From NCBI GenBank assembly GCA_944342125.1, contig CALVMF010000082.1, forward strand, positions 1 through 5,164: a DNA stretch of 5,164 nucleotides, given 5' to 3'. The translations under genes were made by a program, and so were the position numbers. Positions 1 to 5,159 of this stretch are shown in pieces. How positions within the stretch are numbered: the first letter of the stretch is position 1; every line of letters starts with the position of its first letter. The notes below the pieces were generated by a model. The model did no database searches and had not been told where the DNA came from. It saw nothing but the letters and a program-made list of their open reading frames with translations. Source of the stretch: an uncultured Bacilli bacterium (lineage in GTDB: Bacteria > Bacillota_I > Bacilli_A > RFN20 > CAG-826).

Positions 1-9
1 ATTTAATAG

Positions 10-35
10 AAAAAGTCCGCAAAAGTTGACTTTTT
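10..35 (+). other. 8-bp inverted repeat in the leader of the transporter gene
   Basis: AAAAAGTC (10-17) and GACTTTTT (28-35) are perfect reverse complements around a 10-base loop. The right arm ends in five T, so the hairpin could be the tail of a weak intrinsic terminator for a gene left of the window, or a leader hairpin just before the ribosome site. The stem has only two G-C pairs and would be weak. The sequence TTGACT at 26-31 lies inside it but is too near the start codon to be the -35 of a conventional promoter for this gene. Confidence 0.35.
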
Positions 36-45
36 AAATAAAATT

Positions 46-51
46 GGAGGG
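46..51 (+). promoter_or_regulatory. Ribosome binding site that fixes the transporter start
   Basis: GGAGGG lies 4 bases before ATG at 56. An in-frame TTG at 44 overlaps this Shine-Dalgarno sequence and so cannot be the start. The reading frame should therefore begin at 56, giving 475 residues. Confidence 0.85.
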
Positions 52-55
52 TTTT

Positions 56-1483
56 ATGGAAGAAATTAATAACGCTAATGAAGGAAGAAAATTAAAACTA
101 AATTATAAGCGTACAGCTATAATTGGGTTTGCATTTTTTGGCATCCTTTTACTTTGGCAAGTCTATGACTCTTGGTGTCCAACTTTCTTAACTGAATTAT
201 TTAAGACCGCTTTTCCACACATTCAAAATGCCGAAGAGGTTCAATATTTAGTTGGAATTATAATGGCGCTTGATAATTTGGCAGCTTTAATAATGCTACC
301 AATTTTTGGAGCTTTGTCTGATAAAACGAAGTCTCCTATTGGGAAAAGAATGCCATACATTTTATTTGGTACTTTTGTGTGCGCAGTTGCTTTCCCTTTT
401 ATACCAGTATTTTTCCATCACAACAACATAGCAGGCGTAATATCTATGATGCTTATAGTTGTTGTTTTCATGATGATGTATAGAAATCCAGCGGTTAGCT
501 TAATGCCTGATCTAACTCCAAAACCATTAAGAAGTAAAGCTAATGGAATTATTAACATAATGGGTTATATCGGTGGTGCTTTCGCAACAGTTGTTGGTAT
601 CTTCTTTGTTTTAAGCGACTACCTTGACATCGACGGAACAGGTGGACGGGCTTCACACAACATTTGGGTTATTGAAATCCCTTTTTTAATGGCTTCAGTT
701 TTGATGATTGCTTCTTGTTTAGTCCTTTTCTTTACTATTAAAGAAAATAAAATAGCAAAAGAAGTTGAGGCTGATATGAAACTCGGAGAAGAAATGAGCG
801 AGTTAAAAGAAAAAGTAGTCGATGATAAGCCTCTTACTAAAGCAAATAAAGTAATGCTAATTTTAATATTAGTCGCAGTATTCTTATGGTTTATGGCTGA
901 CAATGGAATTGGAACTTTTATGGGCAATTATACGATTTATTACCTTGGAGCAAAATCAAGTTCTAATATGATTAATACCATTGTTGGTGGTGTTGGATCA
1001 GTCATTGGGTTTGCGGTTGGTGGAATAATCGCTGGTAAGCTTGGAAGAAAATGGACTATTATCGGCGGATTAAGTTTAACTTTAACTGCATATTTAATTT
1101 GGGCAATCTTTAATTTCACTCTTGATCATTTCGCACAAGGAAGTGGAGAGTTCCCTTTATTCTTATACTTTATTTGGTTCTTCAAAGGCTTTGGTATGAG
1201 TTTAGTACATGTTAACTCTTATCCAATGGTAGTCGAGTTATGTAATAGCAAGAAAATTGGAAGATATACAGGTTATTATTATGCAGCTTCAATGGCCGCT
1301 CAAACAATAACGCCAATTGCTCTTGGAGCATTGATGTTAATTCCTAATTTTACTTTTAGCATTTTACCTATATATGCTTTTATCTGTCTTGCTGGTGCTT
1401 TAGCAGTGTTTTTCTTTATTAAAAACGTTAAAACTCTTAAGACAAGTTTTAAAAAAGGCTTAGAATCAATGGACAATGATTAA
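56..1483 (+). CDS. MFS/GPH-type sugar transporter (12 TM)
   Basis: An integral membrane secondary transporter of 475 residues, the usual size for the family. Residues 1-19 are a charged cytoplasmic tail, followed by about twelve hydrophobic segments, with a charged Lys/Glu-rich loop near residues 225-265 between the two six-helix halves. The cytoplasmic loop between TM2 and TM3 carries the MFS signature G85-x3-D89 with K97, R98 and P100. The segment at 151-163 (PDLTPKPLRSKAN, then GIIN) is typical of the bacterial GPH/SLC45-like sugar carriers. The second half has the matching loop GKLGRKW at 327-333. From family knowledge it should be a cation-coupled symporter for a di- or oligosaccharide. 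The substrate is inferred: an alpha-glucoside or maltodextrin is suggested by the GH13 enzyme downstream, but sucrose or another glycoside is possible. The gene is intact and overlaps the next gene by 8 bases. Confidence 0.88.
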   Translation: MEEINNANEGRKLKLNYKRTAIIGFAFFGILLLWQVYDSWCPTFLTELFKTAFPHIQNAEEVQYLVGIIMALDNLAALIMLPIFGALSDKTKSPIGKRMPYILFGTFVCAVAFPFIPVFFHHNNIAGVISMMLIVVVFMMMYRNPAVSLMPDLTPKPLRSKANGIINIMGYIGGAFATVVGIFFVLSDYLDIDGTGGRASHNIWVIEIPFLMASVLMIASCLVLFFTIKENKIAKEVEADMKLGEEMSELKEKVVDDKPLTKANKVMLILILVAVFLWFMADNGIGTFMGNYTIYYLGAKSSSNMINTIVGGVGSVIGFAVGGIIAGKLGRKWTIIGGLSLTLTAYLIWAIFNFTLDHFAQGSGEFPLFLYFIWFFKGFGMSLVHVNSYPMVVELCNSKKIGRYTGYYYAASMAAQTITPIALGALMLIPNFTFSILPIYAFICLAGALAVFFFIKNVKTLKTSFKKGLESMDND

Positions 1484-2192
1484 TATGAGAAAACAAGAAA
1501 TTTTAAATAGAATAAATCCTTTATTTTTAAAAGGTGTTATGCATCGAGGCTATCACGATGAAACTATTACCGAAAATAGCCTTGGAGCTTTTAAAAAAGC
1601 GATTGACTCTAACTATGCTTTTGAGCTAGATGTCCATCTTTCAAAAGATAATCATTTAATTGTTTCTCACGATTCTTCCTTAAAAAGAACAACTAATAAA
1701 GAAGGAATTATTGAAGAACTATCGTTAAAAGAAATTAAAGAAAACTATCGATTATTAAATAATGAAGAAGTACCTACTTTAGAAGAAGTGCTAGCATTAA
1801 ATAATGAAAAAGTACCGATGGTTATCGAGTTAAAACCTTATACTAAGACTAAAAATTATAAAGTTTTAGCTCTTGCTTTATCTAAAGTTTTAAGTAAAGT
1901 TAAAGATAGTTCTAATTTCATCATTATTTCCTTTTATCCACAATGTTTAATGCATATGGATAAGAAGAAATTCATTCGCGCTTTATTAATTAATAAAGAA
2001 AATACGTGGACTTTTCTTCTTCGCCATCTTTTTGAAGGACTTGACCTTGAATATTGTTTATTAGACAAGGAAAAGTTTGCTAAAGCTAAGAAGAAGAAAC
2101 TCATGCTGTGTTGGACTATACGCAACAAAGAAGAGTTCAACAACTATAAGAAGCGTTGCGATAGTATAACGTTTGAAAACATAAAAGTTTAA
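1476..2192 (+). CDS. Glycerophosphodiester phosphodiesterase family protein
   Basis: Hydrolyses glycerophosphodiesters, from deacylated phospholipids or lipoteichoic acid turnover, to sn-glycerol-3-phosphate and an alcohol. It is 238 residues, typical of the compact GDPD TIM barrel, with no signal peptide or membrane segment, so cytoplasmic. The catalytic and metal residues are visible: H23-R24-G25, E33-N34, E50-L-D52, H65-D66 followed by LKRTT, and E118-L-K120-P. A C-terminal strand with W213 ends in DSITFENI where the family usually has a GIITD-type ending, so that last site is divergent. The start overlaps the transporter stop by 8 bases. A second in-frame ATG at 1485, one base past that stop, is equally possible, because neither has a ribosome site at normal distance (AAAAAAGG at 1451-1458 is too far). 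Translation is probably coupled to the transporter. The substrate cannot be read from the sequence. Confidence 0.88.
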   Translation: MINMRKQEILNRINPLFLKGVMHRGYHDETITENSLGAFKKAIDSNYAFELDVHLSKDNHLIVSHDSSLKRTTNKEGIIEELSLKEIKENYRLLNNEEVPTLEEVLALNNEKVPMVIELKPYTKTKNYKVLALALSKVLSKVKDSSNFIIISFYPQCLMHMDKKKFIRALLINKENTWTFLLRHLFEGLDLEYCLLDKEKFAKAKKKKLMLCWTIRNKEEFNNYKKRCDSITFENIKV

Positions 2193-2208
2193 TTGTTATC
2201 CTATCGCA
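2157..2208 (+). terminator. Long hairpin straddling the phosphodiesterase stop codon
   Basis: TGCGATAG-T-ATAAC (2157-2170) pairs with GTTAT-C-CTATCGCA (2195-2208): 13 of 14 positions pair, with one T/C mismatch. The loop contains a smaller AAAC/GTTT hairpin (2177-2180, 2187-2190). The TAA at 2190-2192 is in the loop. Downstream is only ATTTTCACTTC, a poor U-tract, so this may be a weak operon terminator, an mRNA 3'-end stabiliser or an RNA processing site. Its right arm overlaps the outer stem of the structured RNA candidate that follows, so the two folds would compete. Confidence 0.5.
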
Positions 2209-2395
2209 TTTTCACTTCAACGGGTCTGCTTTAAGCAGTATGTTCCCTCCGTGAACATAAATTCAGGTGTATCCAACCTTACTACATGGTTAGCGCTCTT
2301 ATCCTTTGCTATAAATATAGCTTCTTTCTCGATCGAGTTTATATCCCCAACCATCGAAGATATAAACGAAAAAGCGTAAGGTACACTTAAAATGC
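2206..2395 (+). ncRNA. Candidate structured RNA with nested stems and a pseudoknot, family unknown
   Basis: Hand folding gives a continuous architecture in which almost the whole 3' strand from 2359 to 2395 is paired. The outer stem is 2206-2212/2389-2395 (7 bp). Next come AGGTGTA 2265-2271/2382-2388 and CCTTAC 2277-2282/2376-2381, separated by a 5-base bulge. Then GCTTcTTTC 2320-2328 pairs with GAAAAAGC 2368-2375 (one bulged C), and GTTTATATC 2337-2345 with GATATAAAC 2359-2367. Side hairpins are 2226-2230/2234-2238, 2239-2245/2253-2259 (loop CCTCCGT) and 2308-2312/2317-2321. ATGGTT 2286-2291 can pair with AACCAT 2349-2354 in the terminal loop, a pseudoknot. The + orientation is mildly favoured because G2266-U2387 is a wobble that would become A-C on the other strand. 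I find no RNase P, tmRNA, SRP, T-box or SAM riboswitch signature. Promoter and exact ends are unknown. Confidence 0.6.
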
Positions 2396-2415
2396 TTTTG
2401 CTTATAGCTTTTAAA

Positions 2416-2523
2416 AATATTTTAAGTTAAATATTAGCCTCCTTTCGATAAGAGGAAATTATTATTTTCTTGGTTTTCGAAACTAATAATTTTCCCTTTC
2501 ACTATTTAGAAGGTTGTTAGTGA
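2416..2523 (+). other. Run of four hairpins following the structured RNA
   Basis: Four inverted repeats follow closely: AATATTT 2416-2422/AAATATT 2429-2435; CCTcCTT 2438-2444/AAGAGG 2450-2455 (one bulge); GGAAATTATTA 2454-2464/TAATAAtTTTCC 2484-2495, with an inner GTTT/AAAC (2473-2476, 2480-2483) closed by a 3-base loop; and TCACTA 2499-2504/TAGTGA 2518-2523. The second and third share G2454-G2455 and cannot both form fully. They may be the 3' domain of the same RNA, or the third may act as an imperfect terminator, though only CCTTTC follows it instead of a clean U-run. Confidence 0.45.
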
Positions 2524-2642
2524 TCAAAAATTTTAAAAAATAAATAAAAAACTTTTAAAAATTTACAATTTCTTAATGCTATCTTAATATTAGCTGGATT
2601 AATTGAGTAAATTGACTTGGTTCTTTGTTCAATAAAGTTAAG

Positions 2643-2727
2643 TAGTCATTTATTTCTCTTTTTAATTGCAACTTTTTGATTAATAGTCACTTTTAATAGT
2701 CATAATTACTATGACTATAACTAGTCT
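2643..2727. promoter_or_regulatory. Cluster of TAGTCA motifs with a perfect 8-bp palindrome
   Basis: TAGTCA occurs at 2643-2648, 2684-2689 and 2697-2702, the last two within a repeated 10-mer TTAATAGTCA (2680-2689, 2693-2702). The reverse complement TGACTA is at 2712-2717 and a variant TAGTCT at 2722-2727. ATAGTCAT (2696-2703) and ATGACTAT (2711-2718) form a perfect palindrome around 7 bases. This has the look of a transcription-factor operator region, about 200 bases before the GH13 start. The regulator is not identifiable from the motif. Confidence 0.45.
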
Positions 2728-2855
2728 AAAAAATATGTATTAATTGTTTTAAAAGCCGAGCGAATAGAAATTTATGAAACATCTTAAAATTCACGTCTTT
2801 TCCAGCAAATCTCCTATATTTTTTGAAAATTTCGAATAAATTGACCCTTTTAAAA

Positions 2856-2899
2856 TTGTTAATAAAACCATTTTTATTTATAAATATATGGTCTATAAT
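2856..2899 (+). promoter_or_regulatory. Likely promoter of the GH13 gene, with an overlapping inverted repeat
   Basis: TTGTTA (2856-2861), a 17-base spacer and TATAAA (2879-2884) give a sigma-A-like promoter. A perfect TATAAT at 2894-2899 is a second possible -10, but its -35 position (2871-2876, TTTTTA) is poor. ACCAT (2867-2871) and ATGGT (2888-2892) flank an inner TTTAT/ATAAA, making an imperfect palindrome across the promoter that could be an operator. Either promoter gives a 5' leader of roughly 20-35 bases. Confidence 0.55.
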
Positions 2900-2912
2900 T
2901 TAAAAAGTTTTT

Positions 2913-2918
2913 AGGGAG
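2913..2918 (+). promoter_or_regulatory. Ribosome binding site of the GH13 gene
   Basis: AGGGAG lies 8 bases before ATG at 2927, a normal distance, and supports that start. No other in-frame start upstream has a comparable site. Confidence 0.8.
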
Positions 2919-2926
2919 TCCATTTT

Positions 2927-4651
2927 ATGATTCAAGAAGGAATTTTGCACAGAATAGATTCAGAATATGCTTATCCTCTCGACAAGGAAACGCTTGTTGT
3001 TCGTTTAAGAGTTTCAAAGCGAGATAATTTTAAATCCGTTGAATGTTTGTTTAATCCAGCTATGAGATTAATTAAAACTCAACAAGTAGTAAAAATGGAA
3101 ATCAAATATTCGGATTTTGATTTTAATTATTATGAAGCTCGCCTTCATAATAAATTTCCATCTTTCTCTTATCTTTTTAAAATCGTTGATGCTGACAATA
3201 AGGTTTACTTTATTAGCGATGAAGGTATCACTAATAACTATGACTTTGCGCTTTCTCAAGTGAGCGCATTTCGTTACGCTTTTATAAATGATGACGATCT
3301 TTTCAAGGTTAATAAGAAGATTGAAGGTAGAATTTTTTATCAAATCTTTGTTGATAGTTTCGCTAATGGCGGTTATGGAGATAAAAACCATATAACACGC
3401 TCTTGGGATTCTAATGATTTAGAGGTTTTTAAGGATAAAAAATATGATCCAGTTTTTCTTGGTGGCGATTTAAAGGGAGTTTTAAATAAATTAGATTATT
3501 TAAAAGATTTAGGAATTGGAGCGGTTTATCTTACCCCAATTTTTAAAGCGATGACTAATCATAAATATGACACAATCGATTATTTCCAAATCGATAATAT
3601 GTTTGGAGATGTTGAGCTTTTAAAAGAATTAGTAGAAGAAGCTCATAAACGCGAAATCTTAATCTTTTTGGATTTAGTCTTTAATCATACTTCCTATTTT
3701 CATCCATTTTTTCAAGATGTCATAAGTAAAGGGAAAGAATCACCTTACTATGATTTTTATATGATTGATGGCGATAAACCTGATTTAAAACTAAGAAATT
3801 ATATGACCTTCTCCGAAGGTTGGCTTATGCCTAAATTAAATGGCAATAATCCTAAAGTAAGAAAATATTGCTCTGATGTTGCCTTATATTACCTTGAAAA
3901 ATGTAATGTTGATGGCTATCGACTTGATGTTTCTAATGAGCTTCCTCATTCCTTCTGGATGGAATTTAAAAGTCAACTCAAAGAAAAGAAAGAAGATATC
4001 TTTTTAATTGGAGAATGTTGGTACAACGCTTATTCGTTTTTGTCTCCTTACGAATGGGACTCAACGATGAACTATGCTTTTTCTTTTTCAGCTAAAGAAT
4101 ATTTTGCCGATAGAACATTAAGTACTCAAAATTTTGTCAATAAATTAAATCTTGAATTAGTTCGCTATCGTGAACAAACAAATCGTACCTTAATCAATTT
4201 ACTTGATTCCCACGATGTTTCTCGTTTCTATGAATATGTCAAACCAAATAAAAATCTTTACTTATTAAGTGAGCTCTTTTTAATAAGCTTTATTGGCTGT
4301 CCAATGGTTTATTATGGAGATGAGATATTCATGGAAGGAGGAAACGATCCATTCAATCGCCGTGGAATGGAATGGAATTCTAAAGTTTTTAACTCTCAAG
4401 AATTCGTATTAATTAAAAAGATTTATGCTTTAAGAAAGCTAAATGCTTTTAAAGAAGGTGAGATGAAACTCTCTTCTTTTAACGAACTTTTACTTATCGA
4501 AAGAAGTAATGATAACGAAAACTTCACAATCGTTATCAATAACACCAATGAAGTTAAAGATTTCGTACCAAATGGCGAAGTGATTTTAAGCAATAAATTT
4601 GAGAATAATCGCTTGCTTCCATTTGGATTTGCTGTTGTTAAAATAAGTTAA
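2927..4651 (+). CDS. GH13 alpha-amylase family: neopullulanase/cyclomaltodextrinase type
   Basis: Retaining alpha-glucan hydrolase acting on cyclodextrins, pullulan or linear maltodextrins, cytoplasmic because it has no signal peptide. It is 574 residues, close to the usual size. Residues 1-120 match the position of the N-terminal CBM34-like domain of the neopullulanase subfamily. The barrel starts at GRIFYQIF (134-141). Conserved regions are all present: D249-LVF-NH254; MPKLN at 301-305, the marker of the neopullulanase-like branch (GH13_20); DGYRLD with nucleophile D334; GECW with acid/base E363; and DSHD with transition-state stabiliser D430. A beta-rich C-terminal domain follows from about 490. 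It is intact and monocistronic in this window, with its own promoter and ribosome site. The presumed role is to process oligosaccharides taken up by the transporter upstream. The exact specificity (cyclodextrin, pullulan or maltogenic) cannot be decided from the sequence. Confidence 0.93.
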   Translation: MIQEGILHRIDSEYAYPLDKETLVVRLRVSKRDNFKSVECLFNPAMRLIKTQQVVKMEIKYSDFDFNYYEARLHNKFPSFSYLFKIVDADNKVYFISDEGITNNYDFALSQVSAFRYAFINDDDLFKVNKKIEGRIFYQIFVDSFANGGYGDKNHITRSWDSNDLEVFKDKKYDPVFLGGDLKGVLNKLDYLKDLGIGAVYLTPIFKAMTNHKYDTIDYFQIDNMFGDVELLKELVEEAHKREILIFLDLVFNHTSYFHPFFQDVISKGKESPYYDFYMIDGDKPDLKLRNYMTFSEGWLMPKLNGNNPKVRKYCSDVALYYLEKCNVDGYRLDVSNELPHSFWMEFKSQLKEKKEDIFLIGECWYNAYSFLSPYEWDSTMNYAFSFSAKEYFADRTLSTQNFVNKLNLELVRYREQTNRTLINLLDSHDVSRFYEYVKPNKNLYLLSELFLISFIGCPMVYYGDEIFMEGGNDPFNRRGMEWNSKVFNSQEFVLIKKIYALRKLNAFKEGEMKLSSFNELLLIERSNDNENFTIVINNTNEVKDFVPNGEVILSNKFENNRLLPFGFAVVKIS

Positions 4652-4708
4652 TCTTATCTTAAATTTTTCATAAATATTTAACTTTTGCGTAAATATTCAT
4701 CAATTTTT

Positions 4709-4750
4709 ATGGTTATTTAACCGTCGTTTAAATTAACCATATTTAGTTTT
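4709..4750 (+). terminator. Terminator-like hairpin after the GH13 gene
   Basis: ATGGTTA-TTTAA (4709-4720) pairs with TTAAA-t-TAACCAT (4729-4740) with one bulged T, giving a 12-bp AT-rich stem and a small loop. ATTTAGTTTT follows. It sits 58 bases past the GH13 stop and is the best terminator candidate, although the U-tract is interrupted and the stem has few G-C pairs. Confidence 0.5.
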
Positions 4751-4781
4751 ACCAGAAAGTGCCTCATTTTTCTAGCATTTT

Positions 4782-4810
4782 TCTTCGCCTCGAAGATAGT
4801 TTAAATTTTT
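4782..4810 (+). terminator. Second small hairpin with a T-rich tail
   Basis: TCTTCG (4782-4787) and CGAAGA (4791-4796) form a 6-bp stem with a 3-base loop. TAGTTTAAATTTTTT follows at 4797-4810. It could be a back-up terminator for the GH13 transcript. The U-run starts late, so the case is modest. Confidence 0.35.
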
Positions 4811-4850
4811 TGACAGATATTGTCAATATAAATATTTTTACAGTGACAAT
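4810..4850. promoter_or_regulatory. Overlapping palindromes built on TTGACA/TGTCAA
   Basis: TTGACA (4810-4815) and TGTCAA (4821-4826) form a palindrome around GATAT. ATTGTCA (4819-4825) also pairs with TGACAAT (4844-4850), so the middle arm is shared. TTGACA is a perfect -35 hexamer readable on both strands. Candidate -10 hexamers 17 bases on are only 4/6 matches (TATTTT on +, TAAACT on -). It may be an operator with a weak promoter. Confidence 0.35.
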
Positions 4851-4872
4851 TTTCGACATTAAATATTTTTAG

Positions 4873-4909
4873 AGCCGATTTTGTGCTGAAAATCTTTCCT
4901 AATCGGGCT
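4873..4909 (+). other. Two mutually exclusive hairpins
   Basis: AGCCGATT (4873-4880) can pair with AATCGGGCT (4901-4909) with one bulged base. GATTTT (4877-4882), overlapping that left arm, can instead pair with AAAATC (4889-4894). Alternative pairing is the kind of arrangement used in RNA switches, but it lies upstream of the presumed promoter of the next gene, so its role is unclear. Confidence 0.3.
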
Positions 4910-4933
4910 AGTGTCTACCAATAAAAATTTTTA

Positions 4934-4969
4934 AAAGTGGAACGAAAGTGTCAAAAAATGGTCTATATT
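4934..4969 (+). promoter_or_regulatory. MraZ-box-like tandem repeats over a -10-like element
   Basis: Three direct repeats lie at AAAGTGG 4934-4940, AAAGTGT 4945-4951 and AAAATGG 4955-4961, with 4- and 3-base spacers, so each starts 10-11 bases after the last, on one helix face. TATATT (4964-4969) follows as a possible -10, placing the boxes over the -35 region. From family knowledge, MraZ in Mollicutes binds tandem AAAGTG(T/G) boxes with 3-base spacers in front of mraZ and the dcw genes. No mraZ start is visible before 5164, so the target gene would lie beyond the window. Confidence 0.5.
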
Positions 4970-5115
4970 GAATTAAGATTCCCACACAATATTTTAATTT
5001 TAGCCTATTTTTGCAGACTTTTTGAATTTTAAAAGAAAAATACCACTTTCTCAATCTTGCCTTTTGAGGTCAACATATGTATCATAGAGGCAACTAAAGG
5101 AAACTTTGGTAAAAT

Positions 5116-5159
5116 CGGAAAAAAAGCGGGGGGGGGGGGTAAAAATCCCCTTTCTTCCG
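5116..5159. repeat. Inverted repeat enclosing a 12-base G tract
   Basis: CGGAA (5116-5120), AAA and GGGG can pair with CCCC (5147-5150), TTT (5151-5153) and TTCCG (5155-5159). The loop side contains a run of twelve G (5128-5139), of which only about four can pair with CCCC at once. Such a run is striking in AT-rich DNA and prone to slippage. No U-tract follows on either side within the window. Confidence 0.5.

Larger units (their letters stand above)
2524..2926. other. AT-rich intergenic stretch before the GH13 gene
   Basis: No gene is supported here. Reading frames are short and lack ribosome sites. The left part (about 2524-2570) is a nearly pure A/T stretch. The middle holds a cluster of TAGTCA motifs, and the last 75 bases hold the likely promoter and ribosome site of the GH13 gene. 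I see no tRNA, insertion-sequence end or CRISPR repeat. Confidence 0.6.

Noticed and set aside
44..55. TTG start at 44 for the transporter
   Set aside because: It overlaps the GGAGGG ribosome site; ATG at 56 is correctly placed behind that site.
619..927. - strand frame within the transporter gene
   Set aside because: Shadow of a strongly supported + strand gene, with no family features.
1934..2143. - strand frame within the phosphodiesterase gene
   Set aside because: Antisense shadow, low complexity and no ribosome site.
2217..2354. 45-codon ATG frame on the - strand inside the structured RNA region (begins MVGDINSIEKEA); the frame stays open back to about 2426
   Set aside because: The peptide looks superficially protein-like, but there is no ribosome site before the ATG, the codons (AGG, GGG, TCG) differ from the neighbouring genes, and the region is better explained by base pairing. 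It is worth a protein search before final dismissal.
2436..2455. - strand CTCTTATC followed by GGAGG, resembling the start of a SAM-I riboswitch
   Set aside because: The rest of the SAM-I core (the GAAACC/GCAACC segments and spacing) is absent, and no methionine gene lies downstream.
2774..2839. 21-codon + strand frame upstream of the GH13 gene
   Set aside because: No ribosome site and no protein-like features; expected by chance.
2193..2926. tRNA, tmRNA, RNase P, SRP RNA or CRISPR array in the long spacer
   Set aside because: None of the conserved core sequences, CCA-type acceptor ends or regular spaced repeats are visible on either strand.
3068..3391. - strand frame within the GH13 gene
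   Set aside because: Antisense shadow of the CBM34-like domain and start of the barrel; no recognisable protein.
4958..5032. 24-codon + strand frame starting inside the ATGGTCTATA element
   Set aside because: No ribosome site, and its start overlaps the proposed promoter; hydrophobic content reflects AT-rich codons.
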